Source: Lathyrus oleraceus (Eukaryota > Streptophyta > Magnoliopsida > Fabales > Fabaceae). From it: a stretch of DNA of 64,000 nt. Below, piece after piece: positions 55,276 through 64,000 of the stretch (its first letter is position 1; each line of letters begins with the position of its first letter). Both the position numbers and the translations under genes were made by a program. Under the pieces are notes generated by a model. That model had not been told where the DNA came from. It worked only from the letters and a program-made list of their open reading frames with translations, and did not search any database. The stretch spans positions 235,837,475-235,901,474 of the forward strand of contig NC_066579.1 of NCBI RefSeq assembly GCF_024323335.1. The letters run 5' to 3'.

Positions 55276-57018
55276 TTAAACAAGGGAAGGAGGTACCCAA
55301 TTTTCATTGGGTCCTAGTGTGTGAGTGAAACTTTGGTTGCATTTGGGCAACCATTGAAAAATGTCGAACCAAAAATCTCTGAAATTGGCATTTAGTAATA
55401 GTATGTCCCCTTTTGCAACCATATAGACAATTTAAGTTCAGATGAGACTTGCTTTTGCTAACTTGATCCTTTACCACATAAGTGTACTTTTGATAAGGAT
55501 TATTCATGTTACTTCTAAAATGTGATTGACCAATAGCAAAGGTAACTTTAGGTTGTAAAGCATTGCCTAACTTAGCTTGAAGTGTTCTAGTCTCTCTTTG
55601 CCAAATGTGACAAGTTTCACATCCAGACCATCTAAACCAAAATCCCTTATCGTCTTCAATTTTGCATTTAGTAGCCTCTATCATATATTTCTTAAGAGTT
55701 TCTAATTCCTTTTCGGAATCAGGAATCTTCTTTTCTAAATAACTGAAAATTTTCTTATTTGAGGCTAAGCGTTTAAAAGCTTCCTTGACCTTATTTTGTA
55801 GAGTACTAAAGGCATTTTGCAAATCAAAATAAGACATTTTATCAGCATGATCATATTTAGAATGACTTACATTCTTTTTCTTCTTTTGATGAGCCGTAAG
55901 ACAAAGATTGACAATTTCTTCTTCATCACTTGAGGACTCACTATCGCTTTCCCATTCAATGTATGATCTTCTAGATTTGCTAGATTTGTTGTGGCGTTTG
56001 TCTTTTCCTTTGTCTTTCTTCAACAAGGGACAATCCGACTTATAGTGACCGACCTTTCCGCAATTAAAGCATGATCCTTTTGACTTAGTTGTCTTACCTT
56101 CCTCTCGATTCGGGAATTTTGATTGTCTTCTATAGTTGACAAGATTTTTATCCGAATGTTGAACTTCATTCTTTCTAAGGTATCGATTATACCTCCTTAC
56201 AAACAGCCCCATGTCTTCATTTGAATCTTTATCATCATCACTTGATTCACTCTCACACGTATCATTGGTGGATGACTTAGATCTTGAAGCCTTTAAAGCG
56301 ATAGGATTCCTTTCGGTGTCCTTAGCTTTCTCCTTCTTTTACTTCTTTTGACTCTTCTCATGTTTCTCAAGGTTCATGAGCTCTTGATCATGCTCTTGAA
56401 GCTTGCCAAACAATGTTGTCATGTCCAATGTTCTTAGATCATTGGCTTCCTTAATCGTGGTGACCTTTGGTAGCCAATCCCTGTTAAGACATCTTAAGAT
56501 TTTGTTAGTAGCAACATCATTAGGCGTAGTTCTACCAAGAGCATTTAATCGATTGATTAGATGAGAAAATCGCTTTTTCATATCGGCAATGGTTTCACCA
56601 TCCTCCATATGAAAAAGGTTAAATTCTTGAGTTAAAGTGTTGATTCTTGCTAGTTTGACATCATTGGTTCCCTCATGGGTAATTTGCAATGAGTCCCACA
56701 TAGCTTTAACACTAGTACAAGGGGAAACCCTATAATACTTATCAACACCTAAGGTGGCAATGAGCATATTTTTGGCTTTCCAATCATAGCTATACTTTTT
56801 CTCAACTTCTTCATTCCATTGTGCTTAGGGTTTAGGTATAACAAAATCATTTGCATTGGTCATGGTTATTTCCATAGGACCGTCTTGGATGACTTTCCAT
56901 ACTTTCCTATCAATAGAGTTGATATGGATACACATACAATCTTTACAATAACTATAGTTTTCACCGGTATGGATACGCATACGACCCTATTGTACGCCCC
57001 TTTAGGATCGTTACTCAT
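55276..57018 (-). pseudogene. gag: T7 gag, broken
   Basis: Starts at the ATG at 57018 (MSNDPKGAYN) with an early frameshift and a stop near 56825. Continues with YYRVSPCTSVKAMWDSL and NKILRCLNRDWLPKVTTI (56767-56339). After a stop at 56339 it runs to 55304 with a knuckle CFNCGKVGHYKSDC and a second, CLYGCKRGHTITKC, in which the second Cys of the T4 version is Gly. It ends at TAA 55276-55278, the same place relative to pol as the T4 gag stop. Confidence 0.82.
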
Positions 57019-57057
57019 TTTCTAAAAAGTTATATGTGAAACACTAAATGAACTGGC

Positions 57058-57070
57058 GCTCGTGATACCA
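57058..57070 (-). other. T7 primer-binding site (tRNA-iMet), mutated
   Basis: On the minus strand TGGTATCACGAGC: the copia primer site TGGTATCAGAGC with one inserted base. It lies two bases from the LTR edge at 57073. Confidence 0.75.
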
Positions 57071-58234
57071 CTTGTTAGACGATAGTACCGATCTAAAAGG
57101 AGGGTTGAATATATTAGTTTTTGAAATTTAGCGCTTTATAAAAATGTTTTCAACGGTTGCGGAAGCACCCTAGATTATAATCGTCTAAACGATTTGTTAA
57201 TGGAAAGATCGAATATGCGTGAAACCGAATGGAATAACTATGATAGGGATAATCAACCATTATCTAAATCAATTGATTAACTACAACAATCCTTGATATC
57301 GTTACCTCTAATAATGCATTAACAAAATAAGAGAGCAAGTAAAATATTACTAGATTTGTGTGAGATTGATTTTATCGAATACTTGGTGAGCACTCCACAC
57401 CAAGTTTCAATTTCACTCAAATTGAATGTGCATAATTTTACTCAGTTGCAATCAAAGTGATTGTAACAATTTATCCAACAGCTACTACGCACAACAATCA
57501 AGCGATATTGATTTTACTATTAATTTCACATAAAATATAATTAATGCAGAATTTAAAGAGATAAGAGAAAGAGAGAACACAATCGGATTTGTTAACGTAG
57601 TTCCCCTATCGTCCTCGCTTAGGGTACGTCTTCCCTAAATTCTAAATGTAGAATTGAGATGTTTTTATTAACACATTGCAAAGTTAATACAAGAGAACAA
57701 ATGATCACCACCAATCAACCCCTACTGTTGTTGCAGGTCCTATTTGGTTCTCTCCCCTTGATTCGAGTTAAACCAAGTCCTTCAAGCGCTTCGAACAAAC
57801 CTCCGGTTATAGCTACCTTATTGCAAGAACACAACCTTCTCTAAAACTTCAGCTTGGATGATTTCGAACGCAAGTTGCTTGAACCCTAAACTTTCTTCAC
57901 AATCCTTCGGTTATCATTACTTGTTGGACTGAACCCACCGTTCTTCAAACTTTTCACTCGGCTGAATCTATGAAGCAAAGGTTAGTGCAAAAACCCCCAA
58001 CTCTTGGTGGACAAACCCCAAACGGTTTTATTCAAGAAAAACCCACACAAAGCCTCAACCCAAACTAAGATTACACAATCCTATTTCAACGTTATCACCA
58101 CAGCAATGCACAATGCTCAATAAATATTGTTATGTGTGATTATTGAGAAATGCAATGAAGAATGAAGATGAAGAGAATTTTGGTGTATATCTTTCACTTT
58201 TCTTGTTTTTTTTGTTAAAGAAGAGACTCTAGAA

Positions 58235-58242
58235 TATTTATA
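58235..58242 (-). promoter_or_regulatory. TATA box of T7 LTR
   Basis: TATAAATA on the minus strand, about 80 bp downstream of the GTCGAC array. Confidence 0.55.
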
Positions 58243-58320
58243 TGATACATGGACAAAGTAACAGACATAACAGAATAATTTTGCAAAAATGCACATCAGA
58301 AATTGAGTGCCAACAACGAC

Positions 58321-58590
58321 CAGTCGACCTGTTCACACAGGTCAGTCGACCTATTCAGACCCGAGGAAAAAACTACTCAAATGAAACAGGCGATGATTCG
58401 ACTCAAACAGGGTTTTTCCAGAGTTGAGTCGACTCATGACCCGACCTGTTCAGACCCGTGGCAACATGGTTCAAATGAAACAGCCAATGAGTCGACTAAA
58501 ACAGGGGATGAGTCAACTCAAACAGGTTTTTCCAGAGTTGAGTTGACCTGTTCAGACCCGAGAGTTGCGCTCTGAGTCATGTGTCGACTC
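58321..58590. repeat. GTCGAC palindrome array in T7 U3
   Basis: Five exact GTCGAC (58323, 58344, 58428, 58491, 58583), some extended to GAGTCGACTC, plus variants GTCAAC, GTTGAC and TTCGAC. They are interleaved with CCTGTTCAGACCCG and CTCAAACAGG units. It occupies the same place in the LTR as the ATCGAT array of T4. Confidence 0.85.
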
Positions 58591-58861
58591 ACAGTTCTTA
58601 AACTCCCCAAAATGAGTTTTGAGATGTATTTTGATCAATTTAAACCATTCTCTTATGAACCTAGGGTATTAACGATGATCAAGTGCATGATTCACATCTA
58701 TGATATGCTCCTATATGTCTGGAGACATTGAACTTATATTTTGAACATGTTAGAGGATGAGTGCATTCTATGATATGATGACACTGTCTAAAGTACGCGT
58801 TATGGGCGACTAGAAAGGTTTGATATCATTAAAATAAGAACTAAGCATATTTGCCCTCACA

Positions 58862-60881
58862 CATTTCATCTCCCAAAATGAATGGATGGTATTGATCAAA
58901 TGAAATTCATCTCATGATCAATTTGTGTTTCTATTCCCCCTTCCCTCTTCATCTTCATCCCTATTCTTCCTCATTCCTTCATTTGACCAATGATTTCTCT
59001 AATGTCTAAATGCTAGGTGATTCATCAATGACCTTGTGTCAGATGAATCACCACAGGTCTGACTGAGATAGGTCTTTCCCCCCTTTTTAAGTGGGTGGTA
59101 TGCTTTAGGAGTTTGGTTCTTTGTACCAAATCTCTAACATGCATTAACACCTATATTTTTATTGCCCGACCTCAGATAGTTGTAACTTCTACATAAGTCC
59201 AATTACGATTGCTTAACACAGAGTCAAATTTATCCCTTACGACATATTTTTCATGTAAGTGAGATTGTAAGTCTCCCATTCTTCATAGCATTGTGTGGAA
59301 ACTTGACCTTTTTTCCATTCATGAGAGCTAGTGGCATACTTGTTTATTTATCCAAGTTTGAGCCCTTCTCATGGATGATGTCTTGGTTCAAGGATTCATA
59401 CTTGTGAATGAATGGTTGAGTGTTCTCCAAAGAATGACTTAATCAATTAAAACTCATCACTGACATTTGACTAACCATTGACTAACTTCTTAATTAATGT
59501 TGTTTTATTTTCAAGTCATTTACTTTATGGAATTTAAATTTCAGTACCTCTATCATTCATTGCCATTTTACATTTCATGAAACTTGTTTATGTTTCAAGT
59601 CTTTTTCACTTTGCTCATTTGAGCGATATATTGTTTGTTTGTATTTGTTTTGTTTGTGGTCTTAGGACCTTAAAACACCTAATAATAATAAAAAACCCTA
59701 AAAAATATCTGGTTGGACTGTTGGGATTTGATTTGAACTTCTGGACTTAGAACTAGGCAACATTCCCTATGTTAAAGGACTTGTTCAATGCCAACATCTA
59801 AGACTGAGCTATCTTTGACTATGATATCATCTGATGTAAGACATTGAGTTCCCTTGAGTCACCTGCTGCTCTGTCTCTGTGCTTAATGTTTATATTGTTA
59901 TTATTGTTTATGTCTGATGATTGTTTTGAGTTGATCAAGGAATATTTCATCTGCTACATTGGAAGATATTGAAGACTGCTAGCTATTGGAATGCTTGCTT
60001 GGATATTATGGATATCTTTATTTGATGCCTTGGTCTTCATATGATGCTTGGATATTGGTCATTGCTTATTGCTTGTTTCCTTCTAAAGTCCAAAGGAAAT
60101 TTGGTTTCTATATGACATTCTTGTCTGTTGGATTGCAACTCATTAGTCAAATCTTTTCAACTCTTAACTTTTAATTTTTGTCTAGGGTAGTCTCTTCATC
60201 TCCTCCCGCTTCTTAAATTTCAAAATCTCTCCCTCCTTTCAAAAACCCTTATTTGCTTGTGATTTCAAACTTTGACACATTTTAATGATTAGAAACTTTG
60301 GCCTTATGCCATTGAATTTTTAAACTTTTTCTTAAATCAAACTTGTAAATAAACTTAACTATATTGACTTTAATTTCAAAAAGACAAAAATAACTAACAA
60401 CCTCATTCAAGTCTTTGGCCTTTTATGCCTTTTCTTTTAAATCTTTCTTAAAATCAATTCACCAACTCCTTTGAAAATTTTACCACGAACTATGGGGTTT
60501 TGATCCCTCATTTTTATGTTGGTACGTAGGCATAAGACCTAAGGTCTTGTGAAACACAAAAATATAATCAATAAATTATTTTCTCATCCCTTCACTCTAT
60601 ATTTCATCAAACATCATTTATACCAAAAACATATGCATACAAAAAGAGCTCCCTAGGAGTACCTAGGAAACTTTGGATGCTAATACCTTCCCTTTGTGTA
60701 AACAACCCCCTTACTGGTAATCTCTGACATTTTATTAGTTTTGATTTGAAAAGTTCTTATCTTTGGGTTTTGTTCGTACTTTTCCTTTTTCCTTTGGAAA
60801 TAATTAAAAGCGTGGTGGCGACTCTAGTTTTACTGACGTCAAGTTTATCCATAGCTTGATGGTCATGAATTTACCGCTACA
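58862..60881 (+). repeat. T8 5' LTR, R/U5 part
   Basis: No gene in 2 kb. The last 400 bp resemble the U5 of T3, T5 and T6: GGTACGTAGGCATAAGACC, CTCCCTAGGAGTACCTAGG, GGATGCTAATACCTTCCCT, GTGGTGGCGACTCT. The remainder is only weakly recognisable. Its left end is the T7 insertion. Confidence 0.65.
60816..60825 (+). other. Primer-site-like TGGCGACTCT in T8 U5
   Basis: Exact TGGCGACTCT, 56 bp before the LTR end. The true primer site that should follow 60881 is deleted. Confidence 0.75.
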
Positions 60882-62011
60882 GTCTTCTATCCAGTAACCG
60901 GTGGTTGTAAATCCTTCATTCCTAGCAAGTCTATCCTTGATTTGTTCATCTTAACCGGTGACGGGTATTCTTCCTATTCGGTATTCTACCTAGTAAATGG
61001 TAGATATAAATCCTATTTGTTTTGAAGACGATCACCTTGTTAAGCTACCCTAACCGGTAGTTGGTGACTCTCCCTTTAAGTTTATCCTTGATATGTTCAC
61101 TTTAACTAGTGACAAATATTCTCTCTTTGGTCTTCTACCCAGTAAATTGGTAGTTGTAAATCCTATTTTTCCCCGGCAGTCTATCCTTGATATGCTCACC
61201 TTAACTGGTGACAGATATTCTTCCTTCTGAGTTTATCCTTGATATGTTCATCTTAACCGGTGACAAATACTCTCTCTTCGGTCTTCTACCCAGTAATCGG
61301 TAGTTGTAAATCCTACTTTTTTCTTTTTCACGGTAAGTTATTCTTACCCAGTAACCGGTAATAAATATTCCTCATTTTTTTCCTTAGCGAGTCATCCTTG
61401 ATATGTTTACCCTAGCCAGTAACGGATGTCCCTTTTCCCGAGTGTATTATCTTCTTACTCAATAACTGGTGGTAGATAATATATCTCTTTTACTTATGTG
61501 TTGAAGTTTTTACTTCCCCAATTGAGTTTGGATTCATATTTCTTTGTGAAATCGAATTTCCTTTGGTGTTTGGGTATTTCAGCTTTGTTCTGATTTACAC
61601 ATTTTCCCCAGTGGGTTCTCTTGTTGTATTGGTGTTATCCCAATACATGCGGATTTCTTTTCCCCCCTAGTACGAGTCTTTCCATTGATTTATTTTCATG
61701 GAAATCCCCTCGCGTGTCCAGTAGTTTTGAAGTCGTATCCTGGCCTATGCATAACTTTTTATCCCCTAGAGTCTTTGTCTTCCTAGTGAGTTTTCCTTAT
61801 GGAATACATTATGCTCCTATGGACTTTCAGTCTCTCCCTGATTCTTTTCCTTTGTGGCAATACATTCCCCATAAAGATTATTTTGCATTCATATCATATG
61901 CATTATTGAGGTCTCTTAGGGACTAATTTTTTTTCTTGATGTTGTTATTTAAGTCCATTCTACCGAGTCGATACAAATATTTTAACCTTCACATCCTCGT
62001 CTAGAATGACC
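60882..62011 (+). other. T8 non-coding 3' region
   Basis: No gene. Degenerate repeats of 'TCCTTGATATGTTCACC', 'TTAACCGGTGAC' and 'CTACCCAGTAA(C/T)(C/T)GGTAG' appear 6-8 times in 60890-61450; the same motif family as in T1. The motifs fade after 61500. Confidence 0.65.
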
Positions 62012-62026
62012 TAAAATAGGGGCAGC
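62012..62026 (+). other. T8 polypurine tract
   Basis: TAAAATAGGGGCAGC directly before the 3' LTR. Confidence 0.8.
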
Positions 62027-64000
62027 TATAAGACCCCAATTTTGACCCTAAGATCCCTCATGCCATCTCATTAACTTGGCATTTGCATTGGGATCACACC
62101 TTGGTATCCTCCTCACCTATCATTCATTAGGTTTGCATTGGGAGGGATCACCAAGAATGTTTAATTGCATCATACTTTATTTTTATTTATTTAACTAACC
62201 AAAATACCAAAATTATGTCTTGTGTAGTATTATTTCTTTTGTAGGTAGTGTATGCATCCACTTGTGCCTCATGAAGATCACATCTAGGGTTTAAGACTCT
62301 CAGTGCAAGATATTAATCAAATAAAGGTTCACATTGGTTATAATATATGGATCCACTTGTTCTTTATTTGTCATTTTGATCAAGATTTCATCGAGTTTGA
62401 AGCTTGTTTGTCAAGGAAGCCCTAATTCATTTGGGTATCTTGTGTGCCTTCCTCAGCAAGTTTCTTCTACAATTTGTCAATATTATCAAGGGATACTCCA
62501 TTTTTATTCATCATAAGCATATATGATCCTCCATGAGCCCCAAAGAGCAAATGAACTTCAAGTTTGCAAGTTGGTTCGAGGAGGTTGACCATATAAGTCA
62601 ACTAGTCAAATCTAGGGTTCCCTAGACCCTATCTCCTACACGTTTTGTCATATTAAAATGATTCTAAGAGAAAATTTACTCTTTATGACATTCCAAACAA
62701 CTTTCATTTTGGCATCAAGAGGTAATTTTTCTTGGAAAGTCATTTTTTATGGTGAAAGATTATAAGTCATATTGTTTGTGCCCTAGATAGAAGGTCAACT
62801 TCCAAGAACCATAACTTTCTCAATTTTCAATATATGAAGATCATCCAAGTTTCATAATCAATTTTAAGATGTATTATCCAACTTTCCTCCTTTGAGAAAT
62901 ATCAAATTCTACTTGAAAGGGCATGTTCCAAGAGGAAACACTATAGGTCATTTTGGGTCATCACCATTGAACAAGCAATTTTCCTCAACTTCTAAAATCC
63001 ATAACTCCATCATTCTAACTCCAAATGTTATCAAATTTGTGACCAAATTGAAAAGGATTGAAATATCTACAACTTTTAAGAAGGAACCAGAGTTATTTGA
63101 AGCTCATAGAAAAAGTTATTCAAGATGGAAAAATGGGCCACTTGACTTTTAACTTAGAAGATTTTCAAATCATTTTGATTCCCCCAACTTCCACACCAAA
63201 ATTCATCGCGATCCAAGATTCAAATGGAAAAAGTTTTAGCATAAAAGTTGTTCCCCTTCATGCTAGCTTTTCAAAGAGTCCAAGATCATGGCATTTGGAA
63301 TAAAATTGAGGGACTAATGTGTGGTTCATTTGCATGGCCCTATTTGGTATCTTTTGAACTCAATTTTTACACACCTTTGCATGGCTCCATGAAGTGATCT
63401 CAGCATCCAATGTGCACGAATTTGGACCTTTTGCAATCATCATTTGGGCTTTAATGCATGCACATACAACCATACACATAATTTACTATTTTTGGATTCA
63501 ATTTCAAATGGTGTGAATATCACTTTGCCTTGCCTATATAATGAACTCATTGGCCTCAGAATTACGGAGGAAACTTTCCCAAGCTTTGATAAACAATCCC
63601 CAAACCTCCATTGATAGAACAATCTTCATGTTTTCTTTGAAATCGAGTTTTAGTTCAAATTATGTTTGTGAACTAAAACTCCAAGGGTTCACATCCATTT
63701 TCATCTGAATCAGCTCCTGCAAGCAAGTAGAAGCAAGGCCAAGTGAATTGGAATTGAGATCGAGCTCCATCATTGCAAACAGAAGGTGAAATTTCTAAAA
63801 CTTCCCTTCTTAGGTTCTCTCTCATTTTGGAAATTTTGTGCCTTTTGCTTTTAACTTTTTAAAAAGAGATCATTTAGATTTGAGTTATCTTTGGTTGAGA
63901 TATAATTCTCCTATTCCATGATATATTGATTATAAGTTTTTCCATATATTAGGGGCTAGTGGCATACTTGTTGATTGAATCCAAGTTGGAGTCCTCCCTC
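62027..64000 (+). repeat. T8 3' LTR (truncated by window end)
   Basis: Begins TATAAGACCCCAATTTTGACC; the first dinucleotide is TA instead of the expected TG of T1 and T3. CCCTAAGATCCCTCATG follows as in the other Ogre LTRs. A TATA-like TATATAAT lies at 63535-63542. No gene. Confidence 0.8.

Larger units (their letters stand above)
53064..58861 (-). mobile_element. T7: decayed Ty1-copia element, 5' two thirds, cut by T2
   Basis: In minus-strand order: 5' LTR (58861-57073), imperfect primer site, gag, pol up to the middle of RT, where the T2 LTR interrupts. The proteins are similar to T4 but carry many stops and frameshifts. The 3' remainder is expected left of the window, beyond T1 and T2. 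It is inserted in T8. Confidence 0.85.
57073..58861 (-). repeat. T7 5' LTR (about 1.8 kb)
   Basis: Plus-strand left end TGTTAGACGATAG resembles the T4 LTR end TGTTAGACGGTG. The right end is GCCCTCACA at 58861, i.e. TGTGAGGGC on the minus strand; it could be two bases further. TATA box at 58235-58242; GTCGAC palindrome cluster at 58321-58590. The partner LTR is outside the window. Confidence 0.75.
58862..64000 (+). mobile_element. T8: Ogre-type element, plus strand, internally deleted and cut by T7
   Basis: A 5' LTR part (58862-60881) is followed directly by 3' region repeats, a polypurine tract and a 3' LTR that runs off the window end. The LTR end ACCGCTACA matches that of T3. No primer site, ORF1, gag or pol remains. 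Motif GCTAGTGGCATACTTGTT at 59334 and 63954 ties the two LTR copies together. It is the outermost and oldest layer of the nest. Confidence 0.7.

Noticed and set aside
59986..60174. Host gene fragment in 58862-60500
   Set aside because: Frames are short and the region aligns in position and by U5 motifs with an Ogre LTR.

Overview
The window is plant repeat DNA with no host gene, tRNA or rRNA that I can support. It consists of eight LTR retrotransposons inserted into one another. Ogre/Tat-type Ty3-gypsy elements with a tRNA-Arg-like primer site and a spliced pro-RT junction, mixed with SIRE/Maximus-type Ty1-copia elements carrying an env-like ORF, point to a large-genome legume, most likely tribe Fabeae (pea, vetch, faba bean, Lathyrus). 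The species cannot be fixed from the sequence.

Layout, using labels T1-T8 made up here. T1 (1-3985, minus) is an Ogre-type element reduced to LTR plus 3' region. T2 (3986-9180 and 52568-53063, minus) is a SIRE-type copia element whose 5' LTR is split by T3. T3 (9181-52567, minus) is an Ogre element with a 4.4-kb LTR, ORF1 and gag-pro; its pol and 3' LTR are missing. T3 is interrupted by T4 (12139-22646, minus, copia, TSD CTGGG) and by T5 (25062-47945, minus, Tat-type gypsy, TSD CTAAG). T5 is interrupted by T6 (30572-41851, plus, same gypsy family, TSD GATGG). T7 (53064-58861, minus) is a decayed copia element cut by T2. T8 (58862-64000, plus) is an Ogre element cut by T7. The insertion order is T8, T7, T2, then T1 and T3, then T4 and T5, then T6: six levels at the deepest point. 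Three insertions are proved by matching 5-bp target duplications; the others are inferred from sequence interrupted at an LTR edge. LTR divergence by eye (T6 and T4 about 0.5%, T5 about 1.5%, T1 about 3-4%) agrees with this order.

No element is fully autonomous. T6 has an intact pol reading frame (RT, RNase H, second RNase H, integrase) but has lost capsid and the protease active site. Its host T5 has gag and protease but has lost RT and the integrase core, so the two are reciprocally defective. T6 sits inside the predicted pro-RT intron of T5. T4 has long gag, pol and env-like ORFs, but 403 bp of the surrounding Ogre element has replaced its own 3' end next to the 3' LTR.

Non-coding patterns that deserve attention: short palindrome arrays just upstream of the LTR TATA boxes in three copia elements, each with a different palindrome; the same array again in front of the T4 env-like ORF; a second copy of the primer-binding sequence about 70 bp upstream of the real one in the gypsy LTRs; and a conserved stop/splice-acceptor-like arrangement at the gag-pol junction of T4 and T7.
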